From positions 372,001-436,000 of the forward strand of contig NZ_JCKI01000008.1 of NCBI RefSeq assembly GCF_000708265.2: a stretch of 64,000 bases of DNA. The letters run 5' to 3'. The translations under genes and the position numbers were made by a program. Below are positions 9,415 through 17,251 of this stretch, piece after piece. Each line of letters starts with the position of its first letter. Positions within the stretch are counted from its first letter, which is position 1. This DNA is from Pedobacter sp. R20-19 (GTDB lineage: Bacteria; Bacteroidota; Bacteroidia; Sphingobacteriales; Sphingobacteriaceae). Below the pieces are notes generated by a model. It was not told where the DNA came from. It was given only the letters and a program-made list of their open reading frames with translations, and did no database searches.

Positions 9415-10155
9415 TTAGTTTAATTGTTCACTAATTTTACCGAAACGTCGTTCGCGTTTTTGATAGTCAACTATCGCCTCGAAAAGATCTTCACGTCTGA
9501 AATCAGGCCAAAGCACATCAGTAAAATAAAACTCTGTGTAAGCCATTTGCCAAAGTAAATAATTACTAATCCGGTGTTCTCCACTGGTTCTGATCATTAA
9601 TTCAGGATCGGGCATATTAACCGTAGTTAACTTAGAAGAAAATAAATCCTCGTTTATATCATCTATGGAAATGGCATCTTCTTTTACAGCAGAAGCAATT
9701 TGCTTCACAGCATCTAAAATCTCCCATTTTGAACTGTAACTTAACGCAAGGGTTAGGGTACATTTTTCATTATGTGCCGTTTTAGCCATTGCCTCATGCA
9801 AATCACTGATACATTGCTGCGGCAAAGTGGCTATATTACCAATGGCATTTAACCTCACATGGTGTTTATTCAGTGTTTCAGTTTCGTTATTGATGGTAGA
9901 AATCAGGATTTCCATTAATGCATCAACCTCTTCTTTTGGTCTGTTCCAGTTTTCAGTAGAAAAGGCATAAAGCGTTAAGTACTCAATACCTACGTCTACG
10001 CAACCTTCCACAATATCTTTTACAGAAAGTACGCCTTGTTCGTGACCGAATACGCGTACTTTTCCCTGGCCTTTTGCCCATCTTCCATTACCATCCATAA
10101 TGACAGCAATGTGCTTTGGCAGGCGATTATAGTCTATTTGTTCTTTAAATCCCAT
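9415..10155 (-). CDS. uppS: isoprenyl transferase (undecaprenyl diphosphate synthase)
   Basis: Cis-prenyltransferase that builds the C55 lipid carrier for peptidoglycan and other surface polymers. The 246 residues have the family length. The catalytic Asp21 sits in IMDGNGRWA (residues 19-27), and the C-terminal RTSGEHRISNYLLWQ segment carries the substrate-binding arginines. It lies 19 bases after the DUF6089 gene, in the envelope block that also holds NAD kinase and BamA. Secure. Confidence 0.97.
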   Translation of the reverse strand: MGFKEQIDYNRLPKHIAVIMDGNGRWAKGQGKVRVFGHEQGVLSVKDIVEGCVDVGIEYLTLYAFSTENWNRPKEEVDALMEILISTINNETETLNKHHVRLNAIGNIATLPQQCISDLHEAMAKTAHNEKCTLTLALSYSSKWEILDAVKQIASAVKEDAISIDDINEDLFSSKLTTVNMPDPELMIRTSGEHRISNYLLWQMAYTEFYFTDVLWPDFRREDLFEAIVDYQKRERRFGKISEQLN

Positions 10156-10174
10156 TAATTATGTCAAAATCAGC

Positions 10175-10993
10175 TTAAAACGAGTAGCATTTTGAGGATA
10201 CAAAGGTAAAAGATATGCCAACACTAACAAATAGATAAGTGTCCCTTTTTCTTAAATCTCCTCTTTGGGTACCAGGAATTCCAATATTTGGATAGTTTGG
10301 GTTGGATGGATCTGCAGGATTTGAAAGATTAAAAGGTGGATTTCCCACTATTACCTGCTTTTGAATTTCTGGATATTTCCCACTCACATCATCAATATAA
10401 TCTGTCATGGGTGTTCTATACCCAATTTCTGAAAAAACACTCCAGGTATCTTTATAATTATACCTTATCCCTATACCGTATGGAATGGTAAGCGCTACAT
10501 TGCTATAAGCATTCTCCTGCCCTTCTGTAGACATTCTATCCAAACGGTATTTTTCTCCACCATACTTAATTGTAGGTTCAAAAATAACCGCACCAGCACC
10601 TGCAAAAATATAAGGTGAAAACAACCTGCTACCACCGCCCAGTTTAAAATTGAATAGGTTGAAATCTAATATGGTGCTAACTTCACTCAAGCTGGTTTTG
10701 AAACTTAAATTTCTATCTCTAAACTGCGCATTGCTTGATTCTGAATCTTTAGCCTCAATCTGCCCGTAAGTGTAATTCAAACGCACACCCAGGTATTGAT
10801 TAAAATTTCTTTTCCCAAAGATACCCGCTGAAAAACCACTTATTTTTAACGGATTATTCTGATTTAAATCACCCATGTAACCTGCGCCCCCAGCCATTAT
10901 CCCCAATTCCCAATTGCCACCTTCTTGTCCACGTGATATTTGTGTACTGAAAGCAAAAAAAAGAAGAATAAAAAACAGTCTGTTTGGCACCAT
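10175..10993 (-). CDS. DUF6089 family outer-membrane beta-barrel protein
   Basis: Secreted 272-residue protein with a signal peptide (residues 1-22, cleavage near SRG-Q). It opens the mature part with WELGIMAGGAGYMGDLN, a Gly-rich first strand typical of small Bacteroidota barrels, and ends in alternating hydrophobic strands. The position between nadK (2-base gap) and uppS (19 bases) is what I recall for DUF6089 genes in Sphingobacteriaceae. Function unknown; a structural or assembly role at the outer membrane is inference from the company it keeps. Confidence 0.8.
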   Translation of the reverse strand: MVPNRLFFILLFFAFSTQISRGQEGGNWELGIMAGGAGYMGDLNQNNPLKISGFSAGIFGKRNFNQYLGVRLNYTYGQIEAKDSESSNAQFRDRNLSFKTSLSEVSTILDFNLFNFKLGGGSRLFSPYIFAGAGAVIFEPTIKYGGEKYRLDRMSTEGQENAYSNVALTIPYGIGIRYNYKDTWSVFSEIGYRTPMTDYIDDVSGKYPEIQKQVIVGNPPFNLSNPADPSNPNYPNIGIPGTQRGDLRKRDTYLFVSVGISFTFVSSKCYSF

Positions 10994-10995
10994 AT

Positions 10996-11880
10996 CTAGT
11001 AGTTACGGGTATCAATTCCCCATAATAATTTATTCCTTAACGTATTCAGGTAGGTTTCATTGTTAAGCCGAATCAGATTAAGGCAAAAGTCTGCCTTTTT
11101 TATAGAAATTTTAACTGATCTTTCTACCGTTACCGTTCTACTGTCGCATGAAACTAAAAATTTAGATTCACGGGCTTCCACTTCAAATGATAGTTTACGA
11201 TCATCTGGTAAAACTACCGGCCTCACATTAAGATTATGTGGAGCGATTGGTGTAACCACAAAATTCCTGGAATCAGGATAAATAATTGGGCCACCACAGC
11301 TTAGTGAATAGGCTGTAGAACCTGTTGGTGTGGCAATAATCAATCCATCAGCCCAGTAAGAGTTAATAAAGTCTTCATTCATCTTGGCATGAATAATCAT
11401 CATGGCAGAATTGTCGCGGCGATGAATGGTAATATCATTAAGCGCAAAATTCTCCTCACCAAACAATTTATTATCCGATTCTAACACCAGAAGTGAACGA
11501 CAATCTAAAGTATATTCTCCGTGAATTACGGCCTTCAATGCCGATTCTATTTCATTTTTATTGATACTGGCTAGAAAACCCAATCGTCCAAAATTGATTC
11601 CGATAACTGGGATATTAGAATTCCGGATTAATGAAAGTGTATCTAACAATGTACCGTCACCACCCAAGCTAATTAAAATATCTGCACGTTCTTTTAGCTC
11701 TGCGTGATTATGGAAGATCACCGTATTTTTTGGCAAATTAATTTTTCCATGCAGCGATGTTTTAAACTTGGAGTACAAAACGGGCTGAACATCATAATTG
11801 GCTAAATGATTAAAAACCTCCTGAACATAGGGCAAAACTGTATCATTAAAGTCTCTCCCGTAAATGGCTATCCTCATCAT
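10996..11880 (-). CDS. nadK: NAD kinase
   Basis: Phosphorylates NAD to NADP. Length 294. It has the diagnostic GGDGT motif at residues 73-77 and the downstream ATPTGSTAYSLSCGGPI segment of the substrate pocket. Two ATG codons start the gene (11880 and 11877); either is possible. It lies 6 bases after the CBS-domain gene and 2 bases before the DUF6089 gene, a tight operon. Confidence 0.97.
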   Translation of the reverse strand: MMRIAIYGRDFNDTVLPYVQEVFNHLANYDVQPVLYSKFKTSLHGKINLPKNTVIFHNHAELKERADILISLGGDGTLLDTLSLIRNSNIPVIGINFGRLGFLASINKNEIESALKAVIHGEYTLDCRSLLVLESDNKLFGEENFALNDITIHRRDNSAMMIIHAKMNEDFINSYWADGLIIATPTGSTAYSLSCGGPIIYPDSRNFVVTPIAPHNLNVRPVVLPDDRKLSFEVEARESKFLVSCDSRTVTVERSVKISIKKADFCLNLIRLNNETYLNTLRNKLLWGIDTRNY

Positions 11881-11886
11881 TGGTTT

Positions 11887-12549
11887 TTAAACATTTAAAT
11901 AGTTCATGAAAGAATCGTATCGTTCCTGCGATCCATCATCAACCTGCGTATTGTTATATACTTCTTTTACCTGATAATCATAGCGTTCTAAAGATGCTAC
12001 TAAAGAAGTAAGTTCTGTTTTATTTACTTTTAAGGTTACCTCAAGCCTTGTAGAATCTTCAAATGAATTTACATAAGAAGATAGAATCTGAGCGTTATCT
12101 GCTTCTACAATTTGCGCAATATGTGCTAAAGAATTATCTCGGTTGCTAATTTCCAAAACAATTATCCCTCCGGGTTCGTTTACAGCATATTGTTCTGCCA
12201 CAGCGTCAACCATCTCATTTATTGAGATTAAACCCAGATAGTTTCTTTGCTGATCAACAACCGGAACTGCACTGAGTTGCAACTGGCTCAATAACCGAAT
12301 CACATCGTAAGTGTGTGCATCATTAAGCACGAAAGCACTCAACAAATGAACAGAAGCATCATTTAAAGGCGTATCGTGATTGTGAATATTAAGTAAATCA
12401 TCCTCCGAAACCAACCCCAAAAACACACTATCATTTACAACAGGCAAATGCTTTAGCTTAAAATCGTTTAAGCGATCTAAAGCCTTTTGCACTGAGTCAT
12501 TGATGTTCAGTGTTGGAATGTCGTTCGATATGATTTCTTCAGCAAACAT
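11887..12549 (-). CDS. CBS-domain protein
   Basis: A 220-residue cytoplasmic protein with two CBS motifs in the first ~130 residues (for example KHLPVVNDSVFLGLVSEDDL and SAVPVVDQQRNYLGLISI). Such pairs bind adenine nucleotides. The C-terminal ~90 residues, with a beta-alpha pattern around GGIIVLEISNRDNSLAHI, resemble an ACT-like regulatory domain. Its ATG overlaps the stop of the hydrolase gene by one base (TAATG) and nadK follows after 6 bases, so an energy- or NAD-sensing link is conceivable but not shown. Confidence 0.85.
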   Translation of the reverse strand: MFAEEIISNDIPTLNINDSVQKALDRLNDFKLKHLPVVNDSVFLGLVSEDDLLNIHNHDTPLNDASVHLLSAFVLNDAHTYDVIRLLSQLQLSAVPVVDQQRNYLGLISINEMVDAVAEQYAVNEPGGIIVLEISNRDNSLAHIAQIVEADNAQILSSYVNSFEDSTRLEVTLKVNKTELTSLVASLERYDYQVKEVYNNTQVDDGSQERYDSFMNYLNV

Positions 12550-13313
12550 TATTTAAGTAGTATTCTATCTAAGAATTTCTCCAGGTAATCATTAAATACT
12601 TCAGGCTGCTCCATCATTGGCGCATGACCACATTTATCCACCCAGTTCAGCTCAGAATTCGGTAATAACTGATGAAATTCCTGTGCCACTTCCGGAGGGG
12701 TAACTTTATCATTTTTACCCCAGATTAAAGAAACAGGAATGGTAATCTTAGATAGTTCTTTAGCCATGTTATGGCGAATTGCCGATTTAGCCATGGTTAA
12801 AATTCTAATTACGCGTGATCTATCGTTAACGGTTTTAAAAACATCATCAACAAGTTCTTTGGTTGCGGTAGCCGGATCGTAAAAGGTGAACTCTACCTTT
12901 TCTTTAATATAATCATAACTTTCCCGGCGTGGAAAAGAACCACCGAAAGCATTTTCATATAAACCTGAACTTCCGGTTAATACCAATGCCTTTACAAATT
13001 CCTGATGTGCAACAGTAAATACTAAACCTACGTGCCCACCTAAAGAGTTGCCGACCAATACCACCTGATTTAGCGATTTAAACTTTAAGAAACGATGAAG
13101 GTATCTTGATAAAGCCTTAACACCTAAGGTTAAAATGGGTAGATCGTATATGGGAAGAATTGGAATAATAACATGATAACGATCTTTAAAACGCTCAATT
13201 ACCAGTTCCCAATTGCTAAGTTCACCCATTAGGCCATGTAGCAATACCAGTGTCTGGCCCTTTCCAGCTTCAATGTATTTAAATCCTTCTTCTTCTATTA
13301 CCTGGTATGTCAT
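12549..13313 (-). CDS. alpha/beta hydrolase
   Basis: Alpha/beta-hydrolase fold enzyme of 254 residues: oxyanion HG motif (LLHGLMG, 24-30), nucleophile Ser90 in GNSLGG, acid in WGKNDKVTPP and catalytic His in CGHAPMMEQP. The substrate cannot be read from sequence. It is the first gene of the leftward block that runs through nadK and uppS; its stop overlaps the start of the CBS gene (TAATG), implying coupled translation. No convincing -7 box is seen directly upstream. Confidence 0.9.
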   Translation of the reverse strand: MTYQVIEEEGFKYIEAGKGQTLVLLHGLMGELSNWELVIERFKDRYHVIIPILPIYDLPILTLGVKALSRYLHRFLKFKSLNQVVLVGNSLGGHVGLVFTVAHQEFVKALVLTGSSGLYENAFGGSFPRRESYDYIKEKVEFTFYDPATATKELVDDVFKTVNDRSRVIRILTMAKSAIRHNMAKELSKITIPVSLIWGKNDKVTPPEVAQEFHQLLPNSELNWVDKCGHAPMMEQPEVFNDYLEKFLDRILLK

Positions 13314-13425
13314 ATGTATTCTAGATGGTATTGTGCACTAAGTTAGTAGAGTAAAATTAATTTTTCGCATTTCTATGCCATTTTTCTGAAATAAAAACGA
13401 AAACGGTATAAAAACCTATTTATAA

Positions 13426-13507
13426 GTGTCAAGAAGCAAGTAAACAGTATCAAGATACATGTTTTGCTATCAGCTTTCAGCTTTAGTCTTTTTGCTTTGA
13501 GCTCTAC
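13426..13507. repeat. double seven-base array (GNNNCAA then GCTTTNA)
   Basis: Five heptads at 13426-13460 (GTGTCAA, GAAGCAA ... GATACAT), five spacer bases, then six at 13466-13507 (GCTATCA, GCTTTCA, GCTTTAG ... GCTCTAC) ending on the yqeY stop codon. GTATC-AA-GATAC at the turn and related words in opposite orientation allow fold-back. The rest of the 193-base gap between the hydrolase and yqeY holds nothing else recognisable. Confidence 0.7.
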
Positions 13508-13953
13508 TAAGCTAGTTTTTCTTTAACAATTTCAGCAATCAATTTACCATCTGCTTTACCTGCAAGTGCTTTGTTTGCCAGGCCCATTACCTTACCCATA
13601 TCTTTAACCGATGTGGCACCAGATTGTTTGATCACGTCTGCAATAATCGAAGCAACTTCTTCACGATCCAACTGCTTTGGCAAAAACTGATTAATTACGG
13701 CAATTTCTTCTTCTTCAACCTGATATAAATCTTCACGATTTTGTGATTTATAAATATCTGCTGATTCGCGGCGCTGCTTAATCAATTTCTGAAGAATCTT
13801 CAATTCAGCTTCTTCTGTAATTTCTTCTGAAGAACCTTTTTCTGTTTTGGCAAGAAGCAAAGCGGCTTTTATAGCTCTTAAACCTCTTAACTGTGCCTGA
13901 TCTTTAGCCAACATGGCTTTTTTAATTTCCTGATTTATAGTATCTGATATCAT
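13507..13953 (-). CDS. yqeY: GatB/YqeY domain protein
   Basis: A 148-residue protein, the normal length of YqeY. It resembles the C-terminal tRNA-binding domain of the amidotransferase subunit GatB: helical, with ALRGLRAIKAALLLA-type opening and the GKVMGLANKALAGKADG loop near the end. Its role is not settled; tRNA-related activity is assumed from the domain. Both ends of the gene abut seven-base repeat arrays. It follows the SDR gene by 64 bases on the same strand. Confidence 0.9.
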   Translation of the reverse strand: MISDTINQEIKKAMLAKDQAQLRGLRAIKAALLLAKTEKGSSEEITEEAELKILQKLIKQRRESADIYKSQNREDLYQVEEEEIAVINQFLPKQLDREEVASIIADVIKQSGATSVKDMGKVMGLANKALAGKADGKLIAEIVKEKLA

Positions 13954-14016
13954 ATGTTATGGGTTATGGGTTATGGGTTATAGGTCATGACATTCAACTT
14001 TTAACTCGTAACTAAT
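13954..14016. repeat. nine-unit seven-base array filling the yqeY-SDR gap
   Basis: Nine contiguous heptads occupy the whole spacer: ATGTTAT, then GGGTTAT three times, AGGTCAT, GACATTC, AACTTTT, AACTCGT, AACTAAT. The word reverses complement-wise around the perfect palindrome GTCATGAC (13984-13991). The first base follows the yqeY start codon and the last is one base from the SDR stop codon. Confidence 0.8.
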
Positions 14017-14017
14017 T

Positions 14018-14776
14018 TTAATCTCTTTTTATAATCGTTGCTGTTGCCTGTACCGTTGGCATAATCAACATGTCATTGATATTTACATGTTTCGGACGAC
14101 TCACCACATACCAAATGGCATCGGCAATATCATCTGCAATTAGTGGTTCCAAATTTTCATATACTTTCTTTGCCCGATCTTCATCTCCTTTAAAACGCAC
14201 CACTGAAAATTCAGTTTCAACCATACCTGGATTAATTTCAGTTACTTTAATGCCATGAGGTAAAAGGTCTATTCGCATACCTTTACTTAAAGCATCAACA
14301 GCATGTTTGGTTGCACAATATACGTTTCCATTAGGATACACCTCCTTACCCGCAATTGATCCTATATTTACAATATGCCCAGATTTGTGAGGAATCATCC
14401 AGTTGGATACAATTTTGGTGATGTAAAGCAAACCTTTAACATTGGTATCAATCATGGTGTCCCAATCATCTGTATTGCCCTGATCTATTGGATCTAAACC
14501 CTGACTTAAGCCAGCGTTATTTACCAACACATCAACTTTTTTCCAATCAGCGGGTAAAACTTCCAGCGCAGTAGAAAGGCTGTTTTTATCTTGCACATCA
14601 GCCAGAACCTGTTTAATTTCTATTCCGTATTTATCGCCCAGATGATGTACAATTTTGGTTAAACGATCTTCTCGGCGGGCCAGTAAAATTAACTGATAAC
14701 CTTGCTGTGCAAACGTATGGGCACAGGCTTCACCAATACCAGATGTTGCGCCTGTAATTAAAGCAATTTTAGACAT
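14018..14776 (-). CDS. short-chain dehydrogenase/reductase (YdfG-like)
   Basis: NAD(P)-dependent classical SDR of 252 residues: cofactor loop TGATSGIG (8-15), NNAG, catalytic Ser in NIGSIAG and the Tyr-x3-Lys pair in YCATK, followed by the PG motif NPGMVETEF. The overall pattern is closest to the YdfG/3-hydroxy acid dehydrogenase group acting on serine-like or 3-hydroxy acids, though the substrate is uncertain. A -7 box on the minus strand at 14843-14850 marks its promoter. Confidence 0.9.
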   Translation of the reverse strand: MSKIALITGATSGIGEACAHTFAQQGYQLILLARREDRLTKIVHHLGDKYGIEIKQVLADVQDKNSLSTALEVLPADWKKVDVLVNNAGLSQGLDPIDQGNTDDWDTMIDTNVKGLLYITKIVSNWMIPHKSGHIVNIGSIAGKEVYPNGNVYCATKHAVDALSKGMRIDLLPHGIKVTEINPGMVETEFSVVRFKGDEDRAKKVYENLEPLIADDIADAIWYVVSRPKHVNINDMLIMPTVQATATIIKRD

Positions 14777-14798
14777 TTATGTAATTTTAAGTCTCGAT

Positions 14799-14850
14799 AA
14801 ATCTCCGATATAAAACTAAGGCCGATGATTTATCGCTATGGGCAAAGGTA
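14799..14850 (-). promoter_or_regulatory. promoter and leader of the SDR gene
   Basis: Minus-strand TACCTTTG (14843-14850) fits the TAnnTTTG box. The leader between it and the ATG at 14776 contains an inverted pair CGATAAATC / GATTTATCG (about 14795-14834) that could form a hairpin in the mRNA. Confidence 0.5.
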
Positions 14851-14870
14851 AGTTTTTTTGATTTGCGCAG

Positions 14871-15668
14871 CTATTGAAAAATTAAACTGAACGTTAATTG
14901 ACGCAATTTCAACTTATCTATTGGATTGGCAAATGCAGTATCGTCATGTTGTAGGATATCATTTGTAGAATATGACAATTTAATCTCAGGCGACATTTTA
15001 AAATATTCAAAATATAAATCAAAGCCAATTCCTGTTTCATAAGAGAGGTAATTGCGCTGATTTTTTAACAGCTTATTAATGGCGGCTTCACCTTCATCAA
15101 AGGTTTTCTTTTTAGATGCAATATCAATAGAATATTTGGCCCCTCCTAACCAATAGGCCCGGAAGTTATTTAATCGGTTTGATTTTATTTTTAGTCCGAG
15201 TGGGAACTCAAACATCGTAGCCTGCACTTTTTTATCAATGATGCTTTGGAAGTTTTTGGTTTGTCCGTTACCTAAATCAATTGATTCCATTGGCTCGTAT
15301 TCGTAACGAACGATTCGATCACTAAAAATTAAAGATGGTGTGGCACGAAGATCAAAGTTATCAGAAATGTTTCTATTGATCACAAAGCCCAATCCGAAAC
15401 CTTGAGATGGCGGACTTGAAATGGAAGTTAAACGGCCCGTAACCGGAATTCCAGAGTTTGGATCATAAGAAACACCAAAAGAATTGGAGACCTCATAAAA
15501 GGGACGCTGCCAATTCTCTATTTTTAGGATTTTATATTCTGCGGAAATGTATTGAAAATTAAACCCAAAACTCCAATCTTCATCATCAATCCCCCCGCCC
15601 CAATTTTGAGCAAAGGAAGTGCTGTAAATAAAAAATAGGGGGAGAATGAGGCTTAATTTTTTTATCAT
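14871..15668 (-). CDS. porT: PorT-like type IX secretion barrel protein
   Basis: PorT/SprT is an outer-membrane barrel required for T9SS function in Bacteroidota. This 265-residue protein has a signal peptide (cleavage near SFA-Q, residue 21), barrel-like strands throughout and a final aromatic-rich strand (LIFQ). The key support is synteny: its start overlaps the menG stop by 4 bases (ATGA), and porT directly behind ubiE/menG is the arrangement I recall in this phylum. T9SS cargo-type genes at 26772 and 46065 make a functional system plausible. Confidence 0.8.
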   Translation of the reverse strand: MIKKLSLILPLFFIYSTSFAQNWGGGIDDEDWSFGFNFQYISAEYKILKIENWQRPFYEVSNSFGVSYDPNSGIPVTGRLTSISSPPSQGFGLGFVINRNISDNFDLRATPSLIFSDRIVRYEYEPMESIDLGNGQTKNFQSIIDKKVQATMFEFPLGLKIKSNRLNNFRAYWLGGAKYSIDIASKKKTFDEGEAAINKLLKNQRNYLSYETGIGFDLYFEYFKMSPEIKLSYSTNDILQHDDTAFANPIDKLKLRQLTFSLIFQ

Positions 15669-16396
15669 TTAGTTCCGACGTAAATTGAACTTATTCCAAA
15701 CGTTAAAATTCTTTGTTTGGTACTTTTAAAACCAACTTTCTCCATTAAGGTGGTAAAATCTTTTCCATCAGGAAAAGCGGCTACTGATTCAGGCAAGTAA
15801 GTATAGGCTTTGGCATCTTTTGAAAATAGTTTCCCAAAAAATGGTGTAATATGTAAAAAGTAAAAGTTGTATAACTGCTTTACCGGAAATACACGGGGTT
15901 TTGAAAATTCCAGAATCACCATTTTACCATTTGGTTTTAATACCCGGTACATATCAGCCAAACCTTTTTCGAGGTTTTCAAAGTTCCGTACGCCATAAGC
16001 GCAGGTAATGGCATCAAAGGTATCCTGTTCAAAGTGCAACCCTTCTGAATCGCCCATTTGAACCGTGAACACTTCATGCAGACTCCGCTCATTAATTTTT
16101 TTCTTAGCTACTTCTAACATGCCTTCAGAAATATCTACACCGATTACTTTTTCGGGATGCAGTTTTTTTATTGCCTCAAATGCAAAATCACCTGTTCCGG
16201 TGGCTACATCAAGTAAATTTCTCGGCTGGATAGAAACCAACTCCTTAATGGCTTTTTTGCGCCAAAGGATATCAATGCCTAAAGAAAGGAAGTGATTTAA
16301 AAAATCGTATGTGCCTGAAATGTTGTTAAACATGGTTGCAACCTGCTCTTTTTTAGTTGCATCTGTTATTTGATATGGAGTGATATTCTGATTCAT
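15665..16396 (-). CDS. menG: demethylmenaquinone methyltransferase (MenG/UbiE)
   Basis: SAM-dependent C-methylation, last step of menaquinone synthesis. I choose ATG at 16396 (243 residues, MNQNITPYQ); the frame runs further up without a better start. It shows the family N-terminus VATMFNNISGTYDFLNHFLS, SAM motif I DVATGTGDFAF and the ITCAYGVRNF segment. A -7 box only 9 bases before the ATG suggests a very short or absent leader. It is divergent from engB across a seven-base repeat region and overlaps porT by 4 bases. Confidence 0.95.
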   Translation of the reverse strand: MNQNITPYQITDATKKEQVATMFNNISGTYDFLNHFLSLGIDILWRKKAIKELVSIQPRNLLDVATGTGDFAFEAIKKLHPEKVIGVDISEGMLEVAKKKINERSLHEVFTVQMGDSEGLHFEQDTFDAITCAYGVRNFENLEKGLADMYRVLKPNGKMVILEFSKPRVFPVKQLYNFYFLHITPFFGKLFSKDAKAYTYLPESVAAFPDGKDFTTLMEKVGFKSTKQRILTFGISSIYVGTK

Positions 16397-16405
16397 GATA
16401 AGTAG

Positions 16406-16413
16406 CAAAGATA
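16406..16413 (-). promoter_or_regulatory. -7 box for menG-porT
   Basis: Minus-strand TATCTTTG fits TAnnTTTG. The box ends 9 bases before the ATG at 16396. No TTTG lies at the -33 distance; that position is taken by the seven-base array. Confidence 0.6.
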
Positions 16414-16547
16414 AGTAAAAAGTCGGGAGTCTTTAGTCGAGAGTCTGAAGTCTGGGATGCAATAATTGTACTACAACTTAAAGTTTACATTTCCACTAGA
16501 TTAATCACTTTCGACTTCGGACTTCAGACTTCGGACTTCCGACTCAA
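16414..16547. repeat. inverted pair of seven-base arrays between menG and engB
   Basis: Left arm 16414-16455: AGTAAAA, AGTCGGG, AGTCTTT, AGTCGAG, AGTCTGA, AGTCTGG. Right arm 16506-16547: CACTTTC, GACTTCG, GACTTCA, GACTTCG, GACTTCC, GACTCAA. The arms are mutually complementary (AGTC versus GACT) and flank about 50 bases centred on AACTTAAAGTT. Each arm points into one of the two divergent genes and ends at its -7 box. Confidence 0.8.
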
Positions 16548-16552
16548 AACCC

Positions 16553-16560
16553 TACCTTTG
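16553..16560 (+). promoter_or_regulatory. -7 box for engB
   Basis: TACCTTTG fits TAnnTTTG and ends only 4 bases before the ATG at 16565, so the transcript may be leaderless. No TTTG is present at -33; the GACTTCN array occupies that site. Confidence 0.6.
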
Positions 16561-16564
16561 CCAT

Positions 16565-17188
16565 ATGGTTATCAAAACGGCAACATTTGTTTGCAGCAAC
16601 ACCCAAATCTCGGCATTACCAGCACCATTAATGCCTGAGTATGCCTTTATAGGTCGCTCTAATGTAGGAAAATCCTCTTTAATTAATATGTTAGTGAATC
16701 AGCATGGATTGGCTAAAACTTCGCAACGTCCCGGTAAAACACAACTGATTAATCATTTTTTAATTAATGAGAAATGGTATATCGTCGATCTTCCCGGTTA
16801 CGGTTATGCAAAAGTTTCAAAAACCAGCAGAGAGAAATGGGAGAAATTTATTCGTGCCTATATTACTAAGAGAGAAAGCCTACAATGTATTTTTGTACTG
16901 ATTGATAGTCGTTTAGATCCTCAGCAAATTGATATTGAATTTTGCTACTGGTTAGGTGAAAAGCAAATTCCATTTTCATTGATATTTACTAAGGCGGATA
17001 AGCAAGGGATGACAACGACACAAAAGAATGTAGCAGCATTTAGAAAAAAACTGGGCGATTTCTTTGAAGAAATTCCTGCAACGTTTATCACATCTGCAGA
17101 AAAAGGAAATGGAAAAGATGATGTGCTGCAATTTATCAGTGAAGTAAATAAAGATTTCGTCGTTCCAACAGATTATAAGAAATTTTAA
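16565..17188 (+). CDS. engB: ribosome-biogenesis GTPase EngB (YihA/YsxC)
   Basis: Circularly ordinary TrmE-Era-like GTPase of 207 residues needed for large-subunit assembly. Motifs in order: G1 GRSNVGKSS (about 31-39), G2 PGKT, G3 DLPGYG, G4 TKAD, G5 TSAEKG. The length and start fit the family (VIKTATFVCSN opening), which supports the ATG at 16565 even though the promoter box sits 4 bases in front of it. A prenyltransferase gene follows after 63 bases of seven-base repeat. Confidence 0.97.
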   Translation: MVIKTATFVCSNTQISALPAPLMPEYAFIGRSNVGKSSLINMLVNQHGLAKTSQRPGKTQLINHFLINEKWYIVDLPGYGYAKVSKTSREKWEKFIRAYITKRESLQCIFVLIDSRLDPQQIDIEFCYWLGEKQIPFSLIFTKADKQGMTTTQKNVAAFRKKLGDFFEEIPATFITSAEKGNGKDDVLQFISEVNKDFVVPTDYKKF

Positions 17189-17194
17189 ATTATT

Positions 17195-17243
17195 TAGTCG
17201 ATGGTTTATGGTTTATAGTCCAACCAAGCCATTGACCATCATC
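17195..17243. repeat. seven-base array between engB and the prenyltransferase
   Basis: Seven heptads TAGTCGA, TGGTTTA, TGGTTTA, TAGTCCA, then the flipped ACCAAGC, CATTGAC, CATCATC. The two halves can pair imperfectly (GATGGT/ACCATC ends). It covers almost the whole gap after the engB stop. Confidence 0.65.
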
Positions 17244-17251
17244 TTTAAAAA

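Noticed and set aside
13954..14016. Coding or phase-variation tract
   Set aside because: It lies between genes, not inside a frame or between promoter boxes, and the words are degenerate, unlike slippage-prone phase-variable tracts.
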